DNA of 64,000 bases from Curvibacter sp. PD_MW3 (GTDB lineage Bacteria; Pseudomonadota; Gammaproteobacteria; Burkholderiales; Burkholderiaceae_C). The notes beneath the pieces are model-generated. The model saw only the letters and a list, made by a program, of their open reading frames with translations. It was not told the origin of the DNA and did no database searches. Both the position numbers and the translations under genes were made by a program. The stretch covers positions 1 to 64,000 of the forward strand of contig NSIV01000005.1 of NCBI GenBank assembly GCA_002633085.1. Reading direction: 5' to 3'. Positions 8,510 to 17,496 of the stretch are shown one piece after another (the first letter of the stretch is position 1; every line of letters begins with the position of its first letter).

Positions 8510-9466
8510 TTGAGACATTTGATAATTTGGCTGTGTGCTGCGTTCACTTGGACTGGTCTGCACGCCGCCGACTTCCCTAGCAAGCCGATCCGTTTGATCG
8601 TGCCTTTCCCCGCTGGTGGCACGGCTGACGTGCTGCCACGCATCCTGTCTGAAAAAATTCGCCACCGCTTTCCTTCCGGCGTGATCGTGGAAAACAAGCC
8701 GGGCGCTGGCGGCAATATCGGCGCCGACATCGTCGCCAAGTCCGAACCAGATGGCCACACTTTGCTGGTCGCACCACCTGGCCCCATTGCCATCAACCAG
8801 AGCCTCTATCCCAAACTGCCCTACGACGCCACCAAGTGGGTACCGGTGACCGTGTTGGCGGCTGTGCCCAACGTGCTGGCCGTCAGCAACCAGTTGCCGG
8901 TGAAGAACGTGCAGGAGTTCATCGCCTATCTCAAGGCCAACCCCGGCAAGGTGTCCTATGCCTCACAGGGCAACGGCTCGACCTCGCACCTGACGGCCAA
9001 TCTGTTCCAGTCGCTTACCGGTACGCAGATGACCCACATCCCCTACAAGGGCACTGCGCCAGCGCTGACAGACCTCGCCGGCGGCCAAGTCGACGTCTTC
9101 TTTGACAACCTTGGTGCCTCCGGCCCGCTACACAAGGCCGGCAAGATTCGCATCTTCGCTGTGGCTGACAGTAAACGGGCACCGACGATCAAGGAAGTAC
9201 CCTCGTTCGCTGAGGCAGGTCTGCCAGGCATGCAGGCGGTGACATGGTTTGCAGTTGTCGCCCCGCCTGGCACCCCAGCCGCCACGGTGAAGTTACTCAA
9301 CAGCGCGCTGGTCGACGCCCTCAAGCAACCAGATGTTCAATCGCGCTTCGCCGAGCAAGGTGCCGAAGTCGTTGGCAATACGTCCGAACAGATGGGGCGC
9401 TTCATGCGCAACGAGGCTACGCGCTGGGCCAAGGTCATCAAAGACGCCAACGTCACGGTCGATTAA
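8510..9466 (+). CDS. tphC: Terephthalate-binding periplasmic protein (Bug/TctC family)
   Basis: Tripartite tricarboxylate transporter substrate-binding protein of 318 aa. A signal peptide (residues 1-20, ending LHAA) precedes FPSKPIRLIVPFPAGGTADV, which is typical of Bug proteins, then VENKPGAGGNIGAD and the late THIPYKGTAPALTDLAGGQV. I start it at the TTG at 8510, because GAGGAG lies 7 bases upstream and the signal peptide begins there; the open frame extends upstream without a better start. In Comamonas sp. E6 TphC binds terephthalate and works with a TctA/TctB pair encoded elsewhere; no such pair is present here. Confidence 0.88.
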   Translation: MRHLIIWLCAAFTWTGLHAADFPSKPIRLIVPFPAGGTADVLPRILSEKIRHRFPSGVIVENKPGAGGNIGADIVAKSEPDGHTLLVAPPGPIAINQSLYPKLPYDATKWVPVTVLAAVPNVLAVSNQLPVKNVQEFIAYLKANPGKVSYASQGNGSTSHLTANLFQSLTGTQMTHIPYKGTAPALTDLAGGQVDVFFDNLGASGPLHKAGKIRIFAVADSKRAPTIKEVPSFAEAGLPGMQAVTWFAVVAPPGTPAATVKLLNSALVDALKQPDVQSRFAEQGAEVVGNTSEQMGRFMRNEATRWAKVIKDANVTVD

Positions 9467-9501
9467 TCGACGCACAGATTCCCTAAAACAAGGAAACCAC
9501 C

Positions 9502-10740
9502 ATGAGCCAAACTCACCCAATCCAATGGGTGCGGGGTCAGCACACCCGCGTGCCCTACGCTGTCTACCAGAACCAGGATGTCTTAGAGCAGGAACAGAAA
9601 CGTGTCTACGAAGGACCGACCTGGAATTACCTATGCCTGGAAGCCGAGATTCCTGAGCCGGGCAGCTACAGAACGACCTTCGTCGGTCGGGCCCCCATCG
9701 TCGTGGCACGCGACACAGACGGCGAGATCTATGCCTTCGAAAACCGCTGCAGTCACCGTGGCGCGTTGATCTGTCTGGAAAAAGCCGGCACGGCCAAGGA
9801 CTTCCAGTGCGTCTACCACGCTTGGACCTACGACCTCCAAGGCTCGCTCAAAGGCGTGGCCTTCGAGGCTGGTCTCAATGGCGCCGGTGGCATGCCGCCC
9901 AGTTTCTGCAAGGAAGATCATTCGCCGCGCAAGCTGCGCATCGCCACCTTCTGTGGCCTGGTGTTCGGCAGCTTCAGCGATGAGGTAGACGGCATTGAGG
10001 ACTACCTGGGCCCCGAAATCTGCGCGCGTATCGAGCGTGTGCTGCACAAGCCGGTGGAGGTCATTGGCCGCTTCACGCAGGCCCTGCCCAACAACTGGAA
10101 GCTCTACTTCGAGAACGTCAAGGACAGCTACCACGCCAGTCTCTTGCACCTGTTTTTCACCACCTTCCGTCTGAATCGCCTGTCACAACGTGGCGCGGTG
10201 ATCGTGAGCGAGTCGGGTGGCCACCATGTCAGCTACTCGATGGTCGATGCACCGCAGGCCGAGGCTGGCAAGCAGTACCAGGAGCAGGGCCTGCGTTCCG
10301 ATCAAGAGGGCTACAAATTGGCCGACCCGACGCTGCTGGCGGGCTTCAAGGAATACGAGGACGGCATCACGCTGCAGATCCTTTCGGTCTTTCCTGGCTT
10401 TGTACTGCAGCAGATCCAGAACTGCCTGGCCATCCGGCAAGTGCTACCTCGTGGCGTGGAGAAGACGGATCTGAACTGGACTTACCTTGGTTACGTCGAC
10501 GACACCCCCGAGCAGCGGGACGTACGCCTTAAGCAGGCTAACTTGATCGGCCCGGCCGGCTTCGTCTCGATGGAGGATGGCGCGGTCGGTGGTTTCGTGC
10601 AGCGCGGGATAGCCGCGGCTGGGGAAGACCAGGCTGTGATCGAAATGGGTGGCGATAGCACCTCGTCCAGCCCGTCACGCGTAACAGAAGCCTCGGTTCG
10701 TGGCTTCTGGAAACTCTACCGTCGTCTCATGGACATCTAG
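9502..10740 (+). CDS. tphA2: Terephthalate 1,2-dioxygenase, terminal oxygenase large subunit
   Basis: Rieske non-heme iron oxygenase alpha subunit of 412 aa. With TphA3 and the reductase TphA1 it dihydroxylates terephthalate to 1,2-dihydroxy-3,5-cyclohexadiene-1,4-dicarboxylate. The Rieske cluster ligands are Cys83, His85, Cys103 and His106 ([20 protein letters not shown]). The mononuclear iron ligands are His211 and His216 in DSYHASLLH, with bridging Asp208. The stretches [18 protein letters not shown] and [16 protein letters not shown] match Comamonas sp. E6 TphA2 closely from memory. AAGGAAA precedes the ATG. First oxygenase gene of the tph operon. Confidence 0.93.
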   Translation: MSQTHPIQWVRGQHTRVPYAVYQNQDVLEQEQKRVYEGPTWNYLCLEAEIPEPGSYRTTFVGRAPIVVARDTDGEIYAFENRCSHRGALICLEKAGTAKDFQCVYHAWTYDLQGSLKGVAFEAGLNGAGGMPPSFCKEDHSPRKLRIATFCGLVFGSFSDEVDGIEDYLGPEICARIERVLHKPVEVIGRFTQALPNNWKLYFENVKDSYHASLLHLFFTTFRLNRLSQRGAVIVSESGGHHVSYSMVDAPQAEAGKQYQEQGLRSDQEGYKLADPTLLAGFKEYEDGITLQILSVFPGFVLQQIQNCLAIRQVLPRGVEKTDLNWTYLGYVDDTPEQRDVRLKQANLIGPAGFVSMEDGAVGGFVQRGIAAAGEDQAVIEMGGDSTSSSPSRVTEASVRGFWKLYRRLMDI

Positions 10741-10752
10741 GAGTACAGATTG

Positions 10753-11226
10753 ATGGACACCGTTTCCCTGCGAGAAAAAATTGCCGCCTTCCAGGCTGCC
10801 TACATCCGTTGCATTGACAGGAACGAACTGGAGAGCTGGCCAGACTTCTTCCTGCCGCAATGCCAGTACACCGTCACCACCGCCGATAACCATCGCGACG
10901 GTCTGGCCGCCGGTCTGATCTGGGCCAGTAATCGAGCCATGCTGCAAGACCGTATTTCCGCCTTGCGTCATGCCAACATCTACGAGCGGCACAGCTATCG
11001 ACACATCGTCGGCCTGCCATTCATCGTGGACAGTCAGGCTCAGACAGCCAGCACCGAAACGCCATTCATGGTGGCACGCATCATGCAGGACGGAGAGACC
11101 AGCCTGTATTGCACAGGCATCTACCATGACGTGTACGACACGAGTGCTGATACGCTGCGCTTGCAAAGCCGCATCGTAGTGTGTGACAGTAGCCGTATCG
11201 ACACGCTGATGGCCATACCGCTGTGA
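10753..11226 (+). CDS. tphA3: Terephthalate 1,2-dioxygenase, terminal oxygenase small subunit
   Basis: Ring-hydroxylating dioxygenase beta subunit of 157 aa with the NTF2-like fold expected for this family. The tract RISALRHANIYERHSYRHIVG and the C-terminal DSSRIDTLMAIPL are characteristic. It structurally supports the TphA2 hexamer and carries no cofactor. AGGAG lies 9 bases before the ATG at 10753; a TTG directly in front (10750) is in frame but less likely. Its stop overlaps the GTG start of tphB by four bases, which suggests translational coupling. The C-terminus is strikingly like that of the second small subunit at 36067-36543. Confidence 0.93.
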   Translation: MDTVSLREKIAAFQAAYIRCIDRNELESWPDFFLPQCQYTVTTADNHRDGLAAGLIWASNRAMLQDRISALRHANIYERHSYRHIVGLPFIVDSQAQTASTETPFMVARIMQDGETSLYCTGIYHDVYDTSADTLRLQSRIVVCDSSRIDTLMAIPL

Positions 11227-12179
11227 CCCAAGCTGTCGTTCGCATCGCGTTGCCTGTTGGCGATCCAAACGGCATCGGGCCGGAGATCGCTCTTAAAACC
11301 GTCGCCGCCTATGCTGGACGGGATGACGTGCAGATCACGCTGTTCGGCCCCCAGGTTGTGCTGCAACGCGCAGCCGTCCAGCTAGGGCTCACAGCCCTGC
11401 TGGACGCCAGCGCCGTCGTTCCGACCGAGGATGGGACCAATAGTGCCTTCGTCCCAGGGCAGGTGTGCGCCGAAGCCGGCGCCGCCATGATCGCCGCTGC
11501 CAGTGTTGCCATTACGGCGACGCGACGCGGTGAGTTCGATGCAGTGGTCGCAGCTCCGCACCACGAAACGGCGGTCCATCTGGCGGGCATAGCCTTTTCA
11601 GGCTACCCCTCGCTGGTAGCGCGCGTCTGTGGCCAGCCCGAAGACAGCGTGTTCCTGTTGCTGGTCGGTGGTGGCCTGCACATTGTGCATGCAACATTGC
11701 ACGAGAGTGTGCAGCATGCCCTGGATCGGCTAAGTCCCGAGTTGGTCGAACAGGCTGCGCTGGCAGGTATGCGTGCCATGCAGCGTTTAGGCATTGCCGC
11801 ACCGCATATCGGCCTTTTCGGCATCAACCCGCATGCCGGCGAGAACGGCCTGTTCGGCGATGCGGACGAGCGCATCACCCGACCTGCCGCCGAGCGCCTG
11901 CGTGCCGCTGGTCTGCAGGTGGACGGCCCTATTGGCGCGGATGCCTTGCTGGCCGACCGTCGCCACGACCTGTATGTCGCCATGCTGCACGACCAGGGCC
12001 ATATCCCCGTCAAGCTGTTGAGTCCCAAGCAGGCCAGTGCCCTGTCCATCGGTGCCGATGTGATCCTCTCCAGCGTGGGCCATGGCTGTGCCATGGACAT
12101 TGCAGGACAAGGCATCGCCGACCCACGGGCCATGATCAATACCGTCGCGCGGCTCGCTGCTGTGCCGGCACCTCTCTGA
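11223..12179 (+). CDS. tphB: 1,2-dihydroxy-3,5-cyclohexadiene-1,4-dicarboxylate dehydrogenase
   Basis: PdxA-family NAD-dependent dehydrogenase of 318 aa. It oxidises and decarboxylates the TphA product to protocatechuate. Family motifs are GDPNGIGPEIALK near the N-terminus, ACPHHETAIH-like APHHETAVHLAG and AFSGYPSL, then FGINPHAGENGLFG, DLYVAMLHDQGHIPVKLL and SVGHGCAMDIAGQGIAD, which hold the metal-binding histidines. The GTG start overlaps the tphA3 stop (GTGA). The neighbours and the close match to E6 TphB distinguish it from true PdxA of vitamin B6 synthesis. Confidence 0.92.
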   Translation: MTQAVVRIALPVGDPNGIGPEIALKTVAAYAGRDDVQITLFGPQVVLQRAAVQLGLTALLDASAVVPTEDGTNSAFVPGQVCAEAGAAMIAAASVAITATRRGEFDAVVAAPHHETAVHLAGIAFSGYPSLVARVCGQPEDSVFLLLVGGGLHIVHATLHESVQHALDRLSPELVEQAALAGMRAMQRLGIAAPHIGLFGINPHAGENGLFGDADERITRPAAERLRAAGLQVDGPIGADALLADRRHDLYVAMLHDQGHIPVKLLSPKQASALSIGADVILSSVGHGCAMDIAGQGIADPRAMINTVARLAAVPAPL

Positions 12180-12187
12180 ATATTTCA

Positions 12188-13198
12188 ATGACGCACCAGA
12201 TCAAGATTGAAGGCAGCGAAGTTTCTTTCTCCTGTGAGCACGGGGAGACTGTGCTTGATGCCGCAGCACGCAACGGTATCGAATTGCCCTACTCCTGCCG
12301 AAAAGGCGTGTGCGGCAATTGCCGCGGTTTGGTGCTCGAAGGTCAGCTGGTACCTGGTACCACTGGCGGTAGTGCCGAGGCTGGCATCCACTCCGACGAC
12401 GAGCATCTTTTCTGCCACGCCCAAGCTGCTAGCGATCTGTTGATCCGCCCGCGCAGCTGGCAACGCATCGACCCCAATGCCCGAAAAACATTGCAGGCCA
12501 AGATCTTCCGCATTACGCAGGCGGCCAGCGACGTGACCGTTTTGCAGTTGCGTTTTGCCGCCGGCCAGCGAGCCAAGTTTCAGGCCGGTCAGTATCTGCA
12601 GGTGATCCTGCCTGACGGTCAGCGTAGGGCCTTTTCTATGGCTAATGCACCGCATGAGAGTGACGGCGTACAACTGCATATCCGGCATGTGCCAGGTGGT
12701 CACTTCAGTGCAGGCATTCTGCCTACGCTCAAAGTCGGCGATCAACTGCAACTTGAACTACCGCATGGCGACTTCTGGTTACGCGAGGAAGGTGATCGAC
12801 CGTTGATTATGGTGGCAGGGGGAACTGGATTCGCCCCCATTAAATCCATCATTGACCACATGGTGCGCAACAAGATCAGTCGGCCTCTGGCCTTGTACTG
12901 GGGTTCGCGGCAAGTGGAAGGGCTGTACGCGCCGGAGGTGATTGCCAAATGGCAACATAACCTGTCAGGGCTGCGTTACGTACCGGTGGTCAGCGATGCT
13001 CCGGCTGGTACATGGCCTGGGCGAACCGGTTTGGTTCATGAGGCTGTGCTGGCCGACCATGCCGATCTGTCGAGTTACGACGTCTATGCATGTGGGGCGC
13101 CTGCTATGGTGGCCGCGTTGAGGCGCGTCTGCGTTGAGCAGAGCGGGCTTCCTGAGGCAAGATTCTTCAGTGACGCGTTTGTTAGTCAAGCACCATGA
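12188..13198 (+). CDS. tphA1: Terephthalate 1,2-dioxygenase, reductase component
   Basis: Electron-transfer component of 336 aa. An N-terminal plant-type [2Fe-2S] ferredoxin domain has Cys37, Cys42, Cys45 and Cys76 (PYSCRKGVCGNC, HLFCHAQA). It is followed by an FNR-type flavin domain with RAFSMANAPHES and an NAD(P)H domain with MVAGGTGFAPIKSI. It passes electrons from NAD(P)H to TphA2A3. It closes the operon in the order C-A2-A3-B-A1 known from Comamonas sp. E6. It may also serve the second Rieske oxygenase at 34817-36543, which has no reductase of its own nearby. Confidence 0.92.
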   Translation: MTHQIKIEGSEVSFSCEHGETVLDAAARNGIELPYSCRKGVCGNCRGLVLEGQLVPGTTGGSAEAGIHSDDEHLFCHAQAASDLLIRPRSWQRIDPNARKTLQAKIFRITQAASDVTVLQLRFAAGQRAKFQAGQYLQVILPDGQRRAFSMANAPHESDGVQLHIRHVPGGHFSAGILPTLKVGDQLQLELPHGDFWLREEGDRPLIMVAGGTGFAPIKSIIDHMVRNKISRPLALYWGSRQVEGLYAPEVIAKWQHNLSGLRYVPVVSDAPAGTWPGRTGLVHEAVLADHADLSSYDVYACGAPAMVAALRRVCVEQSGLPEARFFSDAFVSQAP

Positions 13199-13211
13199 TG
13201 CTCCGTTGACG

Positions 13212-13245
13212 GCAAGACGTGCGCGTCCAGGCCTTGTCGTCTTGC
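13212..13245. terminator. Hairpin after the tph operon
   Basis: GCAAGACG (13212-13219) and CGTCTTGC (13238-13245) form a perfect 8-bp stem with an 18-base loop, 14 bases after the tphA1 stop. No T-run follows, so intrinsic termination is uncertain. The remainder of the gap to 13404 shows nothing else I can name. Confidence 0.35.
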
Positions 13246-13404
13246 AAGCAGTCCGCAACGCGGACACGTCAAAGTAAGCAAAGAATCCCTCCTCAGTATT
13301 TACCCGTCCCCTATTTGGGGGATATCTCTGATCTTCAGCATCTGCTGTGATCGCTGTTGATTCTTAATCGAGGTAGCTGGTCGACCTAGATGGAAGGAAG
13401 CGAC

Positions 13405-14517
13405 ATGCGACGTATTGGCACGGCGGTTGTAGTTGCAGGATTGATGGCAGGTGTTACGTGTCCATCCTGGGCATTCGATCTTTCCCCCAAGGGAACCCGC
13501 TTTGACCGGGACGCTGTCAAAGCGTGGGCACCCTCATGGTTGGATGGCATTCTTTCGAAACTCGCCGAAAAAGGCTTGCCCAAGTTCAAGCAGTCGGTGC
13601 ACGAGGAGATTACGCATCGGGCCTATGAATGCAACTTCGAAGGGCCTGGTATTTGCGGCAATCCAGATGCCGAATACGCAGCGCCCTATGTGATCGCCGG
13701 CGTACGCTGGAACGACGATCCCCCCTTCCAACTCAACAGTGACCAAGCACAGGGAACCTCGTGCAAGACGACCTACTCCGACGGCCGTCCCATGACAATC
13801 CGCTTCATCACCCAGCCCAAATGCTGGGGCGAGCTGTTTCTTTCAGCCGAAAAACAGATCAAATCGAACCCAGACAAGACGTTCAATGTCGCTAACCAGG
13901 CGGCGTTGCCGCTGCGCTCCCATTTTGGTGATCTGCAATTCATTCACTCCATGGCGTCTTCTGACAATGAAGACCCAGTTGAGACTCGATCGAAAATCCT
14001 GAGCTGGGCAGAGTTCACCTGGGGCGTGGTCCGTGGCAGCTATAAGCTGGACACCTGGCTAAAAGATATCGATCTGCCGGTGATGAAACAGTATTTCAGT
14101 TCAAGCGGTTGGCGTGTACAAGAGTTGTTCACCCTTGGCGACCCCAGCTTGCGCACCTATCTGGAAGACATCGCTTTTGGCAGTTTGCTGCACATGGTAG
14201 AGGACAGCTTCGCGGCCGGACATGTGGATCGAATGGAGCCAGCCAATGGAACCCAATGCGCAGGAAGTTCTCACCGTGCGCCGGGCCCGATCAGGGAGTT
14301 CCATTCGTACACAAAACAAAGCACGTCCAAGCACGCTGATGCAGACAGCCGGGACGCTTTTATCAACAATCGGCTGACTCCCGACGTGGTCGATGTAGGG
14401 CGAACATTAGTGGCCTTAAGGAAAGCGAAAGCAGAGTGGCTGGAAGTTGGCGCTTACCTGAGTTGCGTTTATGACTTGGCGCCAACGGTGCGCAAGGCTA
14501 GTGCGGGTGGTTTTTAG
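13405..14517 (+). CDS. Secreted protein of unknown function, possible zinc phospholipase C/P1-nuclease fold
   Basis: Protein of 370 aa with a clear Sec signal peptide (MRRIGTAVVVAGLMAG, cleavage near SWA-FD). I chose the ATG at 13405, which has GAAGGAAG just upstream; an in-frame ATG at 13390 is possible. The mature part has several cysteines and histidine-rich helical segments: VHEEITHRAYEC, RSHFGDLQFIHSM and FGSLLHMVEDSFAAGHVDR. The last resembles the H-x(3)-D helix of zinc-dependent phospholipase C and S1/P1 nuclease folds, but I cannot confirm this. It has no evident link to terephthalate catabolism and may be a passenger at the edge of the tph module. Confidence 0.6.
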   Translation: MRRIGTAVVVAGLMAGVTCPSWAFDLSPKGTRFDRDAVKAWAPSWLDGILSKLAEKGLPKFKQSVHEEITHRAYECNFEGPGICGNPDAEYAAPYVIAGVRWNDDPPFQLNSDQAQGTSCKTTYSDGRPMTIRFITQPKCWGELFLSAEKQIKSNPDKTFNVANQAALPLRSHFGDLQFIHSMASSDNEDPVETRSKILSWAEFTWGVVRGSYKLDTWLKDIDLPVMKQYFSSSGWRVQELFTLGDPSLRTYLEDIAFGSLLHMVEDSFAAGHVDRMEPANGTQCAGSSHRAPGPIREFHSYTKQSTSKHADADSRDAFINNRLTPDVVDVGRTLVALRKAKAEWLEVGAYLSCVYDLAPTVRKASAGGF

Positions 14518-14679
14518 AGCAAGCAGGCGCCACAGCAGTCGAGGTTGGTCGGTGCGTGGCAACGTTTTGCAAGGTGGGCTCCCTCCGGTTGCCCGGACGG
14601 TCTGGCTAGCCCTTTAAGCCTTTGCTTTGAATTGACCTGGCCATCCATTCTCCGCAGTGGATTTCGTGGCAATTTAAGT

Positions 14680-14701
14680 TGCTTACGACGTTAATTGCAC
14701 A
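14680..14701 (+). repeat. Junction motif copy 1
   Basis: TGCTTACGACGTTAATTGCA begins at 14680 in the convergent gap between the secreted protein and the LysR gene. It matches the motifs at 36759-36779 and 60651-60670 with two or three mismatches. The remainder of the gap from 14518 shows nothing else. Confidence 0.5.
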
Positions 14702-14715
14702 TTGGCATCAAGCCA

Positions 14716-15633
14716 TCATCGGCGTGATCGTGCGTGCGCGGTTGGCCCGGCAAGACTCTCCAGCGTTTCTCTGAACCGACGTGTTGCCGGCGTTTCAGTT
14801 TCGGGTCGCCATACGAGCGCTATGCCAATCTCGGTTGCTGAGCCAGGACCATGCAATGGCTTGAACACTATGTTGGGATTGCCATGCCGCATGGCGACAG
14901 ATGGCACCAATGCGATGCCAAGTTTGCTTTCAACCAGGCTGACCACCGTCTGGACCTGAACGGCTTCCTGCGCCACGCGCGGAATGAAGCCGGCCTGCTG
15001 GCAGGCCAGCACCACCGTGGAATGCAGGCCTGGGACGGCAGTGGAGCTGTACAGGACAAAAGACTCTGATGCGAGGTCGGATAGCTGCAACTTCCGTTTC
15101 CGCGCCAGAGGATGGTCGATGGGCAGTGCTGCAACAAAAACGTCGCGCTCAATGGGCGTAATGCGTGCATTGCTGGTGCGAACGACGGGATAACGCAGTA
15201 GGCCTGCATCCACCTCTCCCTCCTCGACCTGATTCAAAAGCCGGCTGGTGGTCGATTCGGACAAGACCACCTCGACATCAGGATATCGGGTGCGAAACAC
15301 GGGCATGACATGCGGCATCAGTGCATAGGTGGCAGAGCCGATGACGCCGATTCGCAGCGTGCCTGCCTCACCTCTTGCGGCGGCTGTTGCGATGCGTCCG
15401 AATTGATCGGTATGAAAGAGGGCTCGACGCGCCTCCTCGAGGGCAGCATTGCCAGCCACGGTGAGGACGGTTCCCCTGCGCGTGCGTTCAAACAATTGGA
15501 CATCAAGCTGTTCCTCAAGGCGCCGAATGGATGTCGATAACGGCGGTTGAGACATATGAAGCCGCTCTGCCGCCTTGTGGTAGTTGAGCGTTTCAGCGAG
15601 GGCCACGAAATGTCGAAGTTGGCGAGTATCCAT
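14716..15633 (-). CDS. LysR-family transcriptional regulator
   Basis: LysR-type regulator of 305 aa. The N-terminus MDTRQLRHFVALAETLNYHK, then MSQPPLSTSIRRLEEQLDVQ and LFERTRRGTVLT, is a complete helix-turn-helix of the BenM/CatM-like subgroup. The effector domain starts near residue 90 (LRIGVIGSATYALMPHVMP). It is divergent from the CoA-transferase operon beginning at 15732 and has the short palindrome 15634-15652 directly before its start, so it very probably regulates that operon. The inducer is unknown. Confidence 0.87.
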   Translation of the reverse strand: MDTRQLRHFVALAETLNYHKAAERLHMSQPPLSTSIRRLEEQLDVQLFERTRRGTVLTVAGNAALEEARRALFHTDQFGRIATAAARGEAGTLRIGVIGSATYALMPHVMPVFRTRYPDVEVVLSESTTSRLLNQVEEGEVDAGLLRYPVVRTSNARITPIERDVFVAALPIDHPLARKRKLQLSDLASESFVLYSSTAVPGLHSTVVLACQQAGFIPRVAQEAVQVQTVVSLVESKLGIALVPSVAMRHGNPNIVFKPLHGPGSATEIGIALVWRPETETPATRRFRETLESLAGPTAHARSRR

Positions 15634-15652
15634 TGATATCCATTAAGTATCA
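15634..15652. promoter_or_regulatory. Candidate LysR operator
   Basis: TGATA-TCCATTAAG-TATCA is an inverted repeat with 9-base spacer in the 98-base divergent gap. Its size and AT-rich arms suit a LysR binding site (T-N11-A type). It touches the start codon of the LysR gene, which fits autorepression. Confidence 0.4.
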
Positions 15653-15731
15653 CAGAGCTTAAAACAAATATTAGACGAAATCAGGCAGGACTCGAATAAT
15701 CCAATCAAGTTAGCTCTTTTTTATCTTCTCA

Positions 15732-16949
15732 ATGTTGCCACTGCAAGGACTTCGGGTACTGGATTTGTCGAGTGTGATTTTCGGCCCGCTTGCTAGCCAG
15801 GTGCTGGCCGATTACGGGGCTGAAGTGATCAAGATCGAGCCGCCGGAAGGTGATTCCACGCGCCACACGGGCCCGTCGCGCGAAGATGGCATGGCCGCCA
15901 TCTTTCTTGGCGCCAACCGCAACAAGAAGAGTGTGGCGCTGGACCTGAAACAGGCGGGCGGGCGTGATGCCTTGCAGGCACTGGTGAAGACGGCCGATGT
16001 TTTCATGCACAGCATGCGGCCGCAGAAGCTGGCTGCCCTGGGCATTGATCCCGAAACCTTGCGGGCACGTTATCCCCGGCTCGTCTATGCCAGCCTGCTC
16101 GGCTTTCTGCCGGGGCCGTACCAGGGACGGCCTGCATACGACGACGTGATCCAGGGTATGTCCGGTTTGGCCGACTTGATGGCCCAGCAGACGGGCGAGG
16201 CCCGCTACCTGCCGACGATTGCTGCCGACAAGACGTGCGCCCATGTTGCTGCGCACGCCATCCTGGCGGCCTTGTGGCAGCGCGAGAAGAGCGGGCAGGG
16301 CGCGCTGGTCGAGATCCCGATGTTCGAGTCCATGGTGGGCTTCAATCTGGTCGAGCATTTCTATGGGCAGCATTTTGATCCACCACTGGCACCATCTGGC
16401 TATCCCAGGGTACTGGCGCCGTGGCGCCGGCCCTATCGCACCACAGATGGCCATGTGGCCATGATGCCTTACACCGATGTGCACTGGCAGCGCTTCTTCC
16501 AGTCCTTGGGGCAGCCTGAGTTGGCGTCGGATCCGCGCTTTTCCGACATCGGGCAACGGACTCGGCATATCGCGGAGTTGCTACAGCTGGTTTCCGGCTT
16601 TGTTGAACGAGAGAGCACGGCTTACTGGCTCGATCTCTGCGAGCGGCTGGAAATTCCGACTGCACCAGTGCGGCGGGTCGATGAGCTGATGCAGGACCCG
16701 CATCTCGCCGCCACGGGCTATTTCCAGACCCTCCAGGACCCGGCAATGGGGCCTGTGCGCTTTCCCGGCATTCCGGTGCAGTTCGAAAGGCAGCAATTGC
16801 CGGTGGCCATGCCCCCGCGGCTCGGCCAGCACACGCGCGAATTGTTGCAGGCAGCTGGTGTCCAGGAAAACGAGATTCAACAGCTGCTGGTCAGCGGCGC
16901 TGCCGTGGTCAGTACAAGCACTCACCCAGAAAGAGAGCACACCGCATGA
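15732..16949 (+). CDS. Family III CoA-transferase (CaiB/BaiF)
   Basis: CoA-transferase of 405 aa. It has the family's N-terminal LDLSSVIFGPLASQVLADYGAEVIKIE, written here as LPLQGLRVLDLSSVI and ADYGAEVIKIEPPEGD, then NRNKKSVALDLKQ, the ARYPRLVYASLLGF region and a C-terminal LGQHTRELLQAAG. Such enzymes move CoA from one acyl-CoA to a free acid without ATP. It is the first gene of an eight-gene operon and overlaps the next start (ATGA). The acid it activates is unknown. No Shine-Dalgarno sequence is obvious upstream. Confidence 0.88.
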   Translation: MLPLQGLRVLDLSSVIFGPLASQVLADYGAEVIKIEPPEGDSTRHTGPSREDGMAAIFLGANRNKKSVALDLKQAGGRDALQALVKTADVFMHSMRPQKLAALGIDPETLRARYPRLVYASLLGFLPGPYQGRPAYDDVIQGMSGLADLMAQQTGEARYLPTIAADKTCAHVAAHAILAALWQREKSGQGALVEIPMFESMVGFNLVEHFYGQHFDPPLAPSGYPRVLAPWRRPYRTTDGHVAMMPYTDVHWQRFFQSLGQPELASDPRFSDIGQRTRHIAELLQLVSGFVERESTAYWLDLCERLEIPTAPVRRVDELMQDPHLAATGYFQTLQDPAMGPVRFPGIPVQFERQQLPVAMPPRLGQHTRELLQAAGVQENEIQQLLVSGAAVVSTSTHPEREHTA

Positions 16950-17458
16950 GCCAGATTTCTTCTAGCACTACTTCAGCACTTGTCTCGGAGGTGGATCGTT
17001 CGCTGCCGCAACTGGGGCGTGGGTTCGTCTGGCAGGACCTGCGGGTAGGGCAGCGCATGCGAACCTTCCGGCGTACGGTCACCGAGACCGACCTGGTCAA
17101 TTTCATCGGTGTCACCGGCATGCTGGAGGCAATTTTCATTGAGGAAGGCTACGAGGGCGGGGCCATCGAAGGCCGTCCGGTGCCGGCGGCGTTGACCTAT
17201 ACGCTGATCGAGGGTTTCATTCTGCAGACCATGATCCAGGGCACCGGCCTGGCCATGCTGGAACTGCACCAGAAGATCCTGGCCCCTGTCGTCGTGGGTG
17301 ACACCATTGAAGCCGTGATCGAGGTTACCGAGATTCGGCCCACCTCTCGCAAGGCGCGTGCGGTGGTGACCTCGCGCATTGACGTTTTCAACCAGCGCGG
17401 TGCCATGGTCATGAGTTACACGGCGACCCGCCTGTTGGCCGGCCGCGAATCGGCCTGA
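16946..17458 (+). CDS. MaoC-like acyl dehydratase
   Basis: Hotdog-fold protein of 170 aa with a MaoC-type pattern: FVWQDLRVGQRMRTFRRTVTE, DLVNFIGVTGM, GRPVPAALTYTLIEGFI and KILAPVVVGDTIEAVIEV. Members hydrate enoyl-CoA or dehydrate hydroxyacyl-CoA. The start overlaps the stop of the CoA-transferase (ATGA), so the two are probably translated together and act on the same CoA ester. The usual catalytic Asp/His pair is not obvious in the short central part, which makes the exact reaction uncertain. Confidence 0.75.
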   Translation: MSQISSSTTSALVSEVDRSLPQLGRGFVWQDLRVGQRMRTFRRTVTETDLVNFIGVTGMLEAIFIEEGYEGGAIEGRPVPAALTYTLIEGFILQTMIQGTGLAMLELHQKILAPVVVGDTIEAVIEVTEIRPTSRKARAVVTSRIDVFNQRGAMVMSYTATRLLAGRESA

Positions 17459-17496
17459 CAGTTTTCTTTCCCCCATCAACCAATAAGGAGACAACC

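Noticed and set aside
11223..12179. Identification as PdxA of vitamin B6 synthesis
   Set aside because: The gene lies inside the tph operon and matches TphB in key segments; a housekeeping pdxA would not be expected here.
15729..16568. 279-aa minus-strand frame opposite the first CoA-transferase
   Set aside because: It is a GC-bias shadow; the plus-strand frame is a complete family III CoA-transferase.
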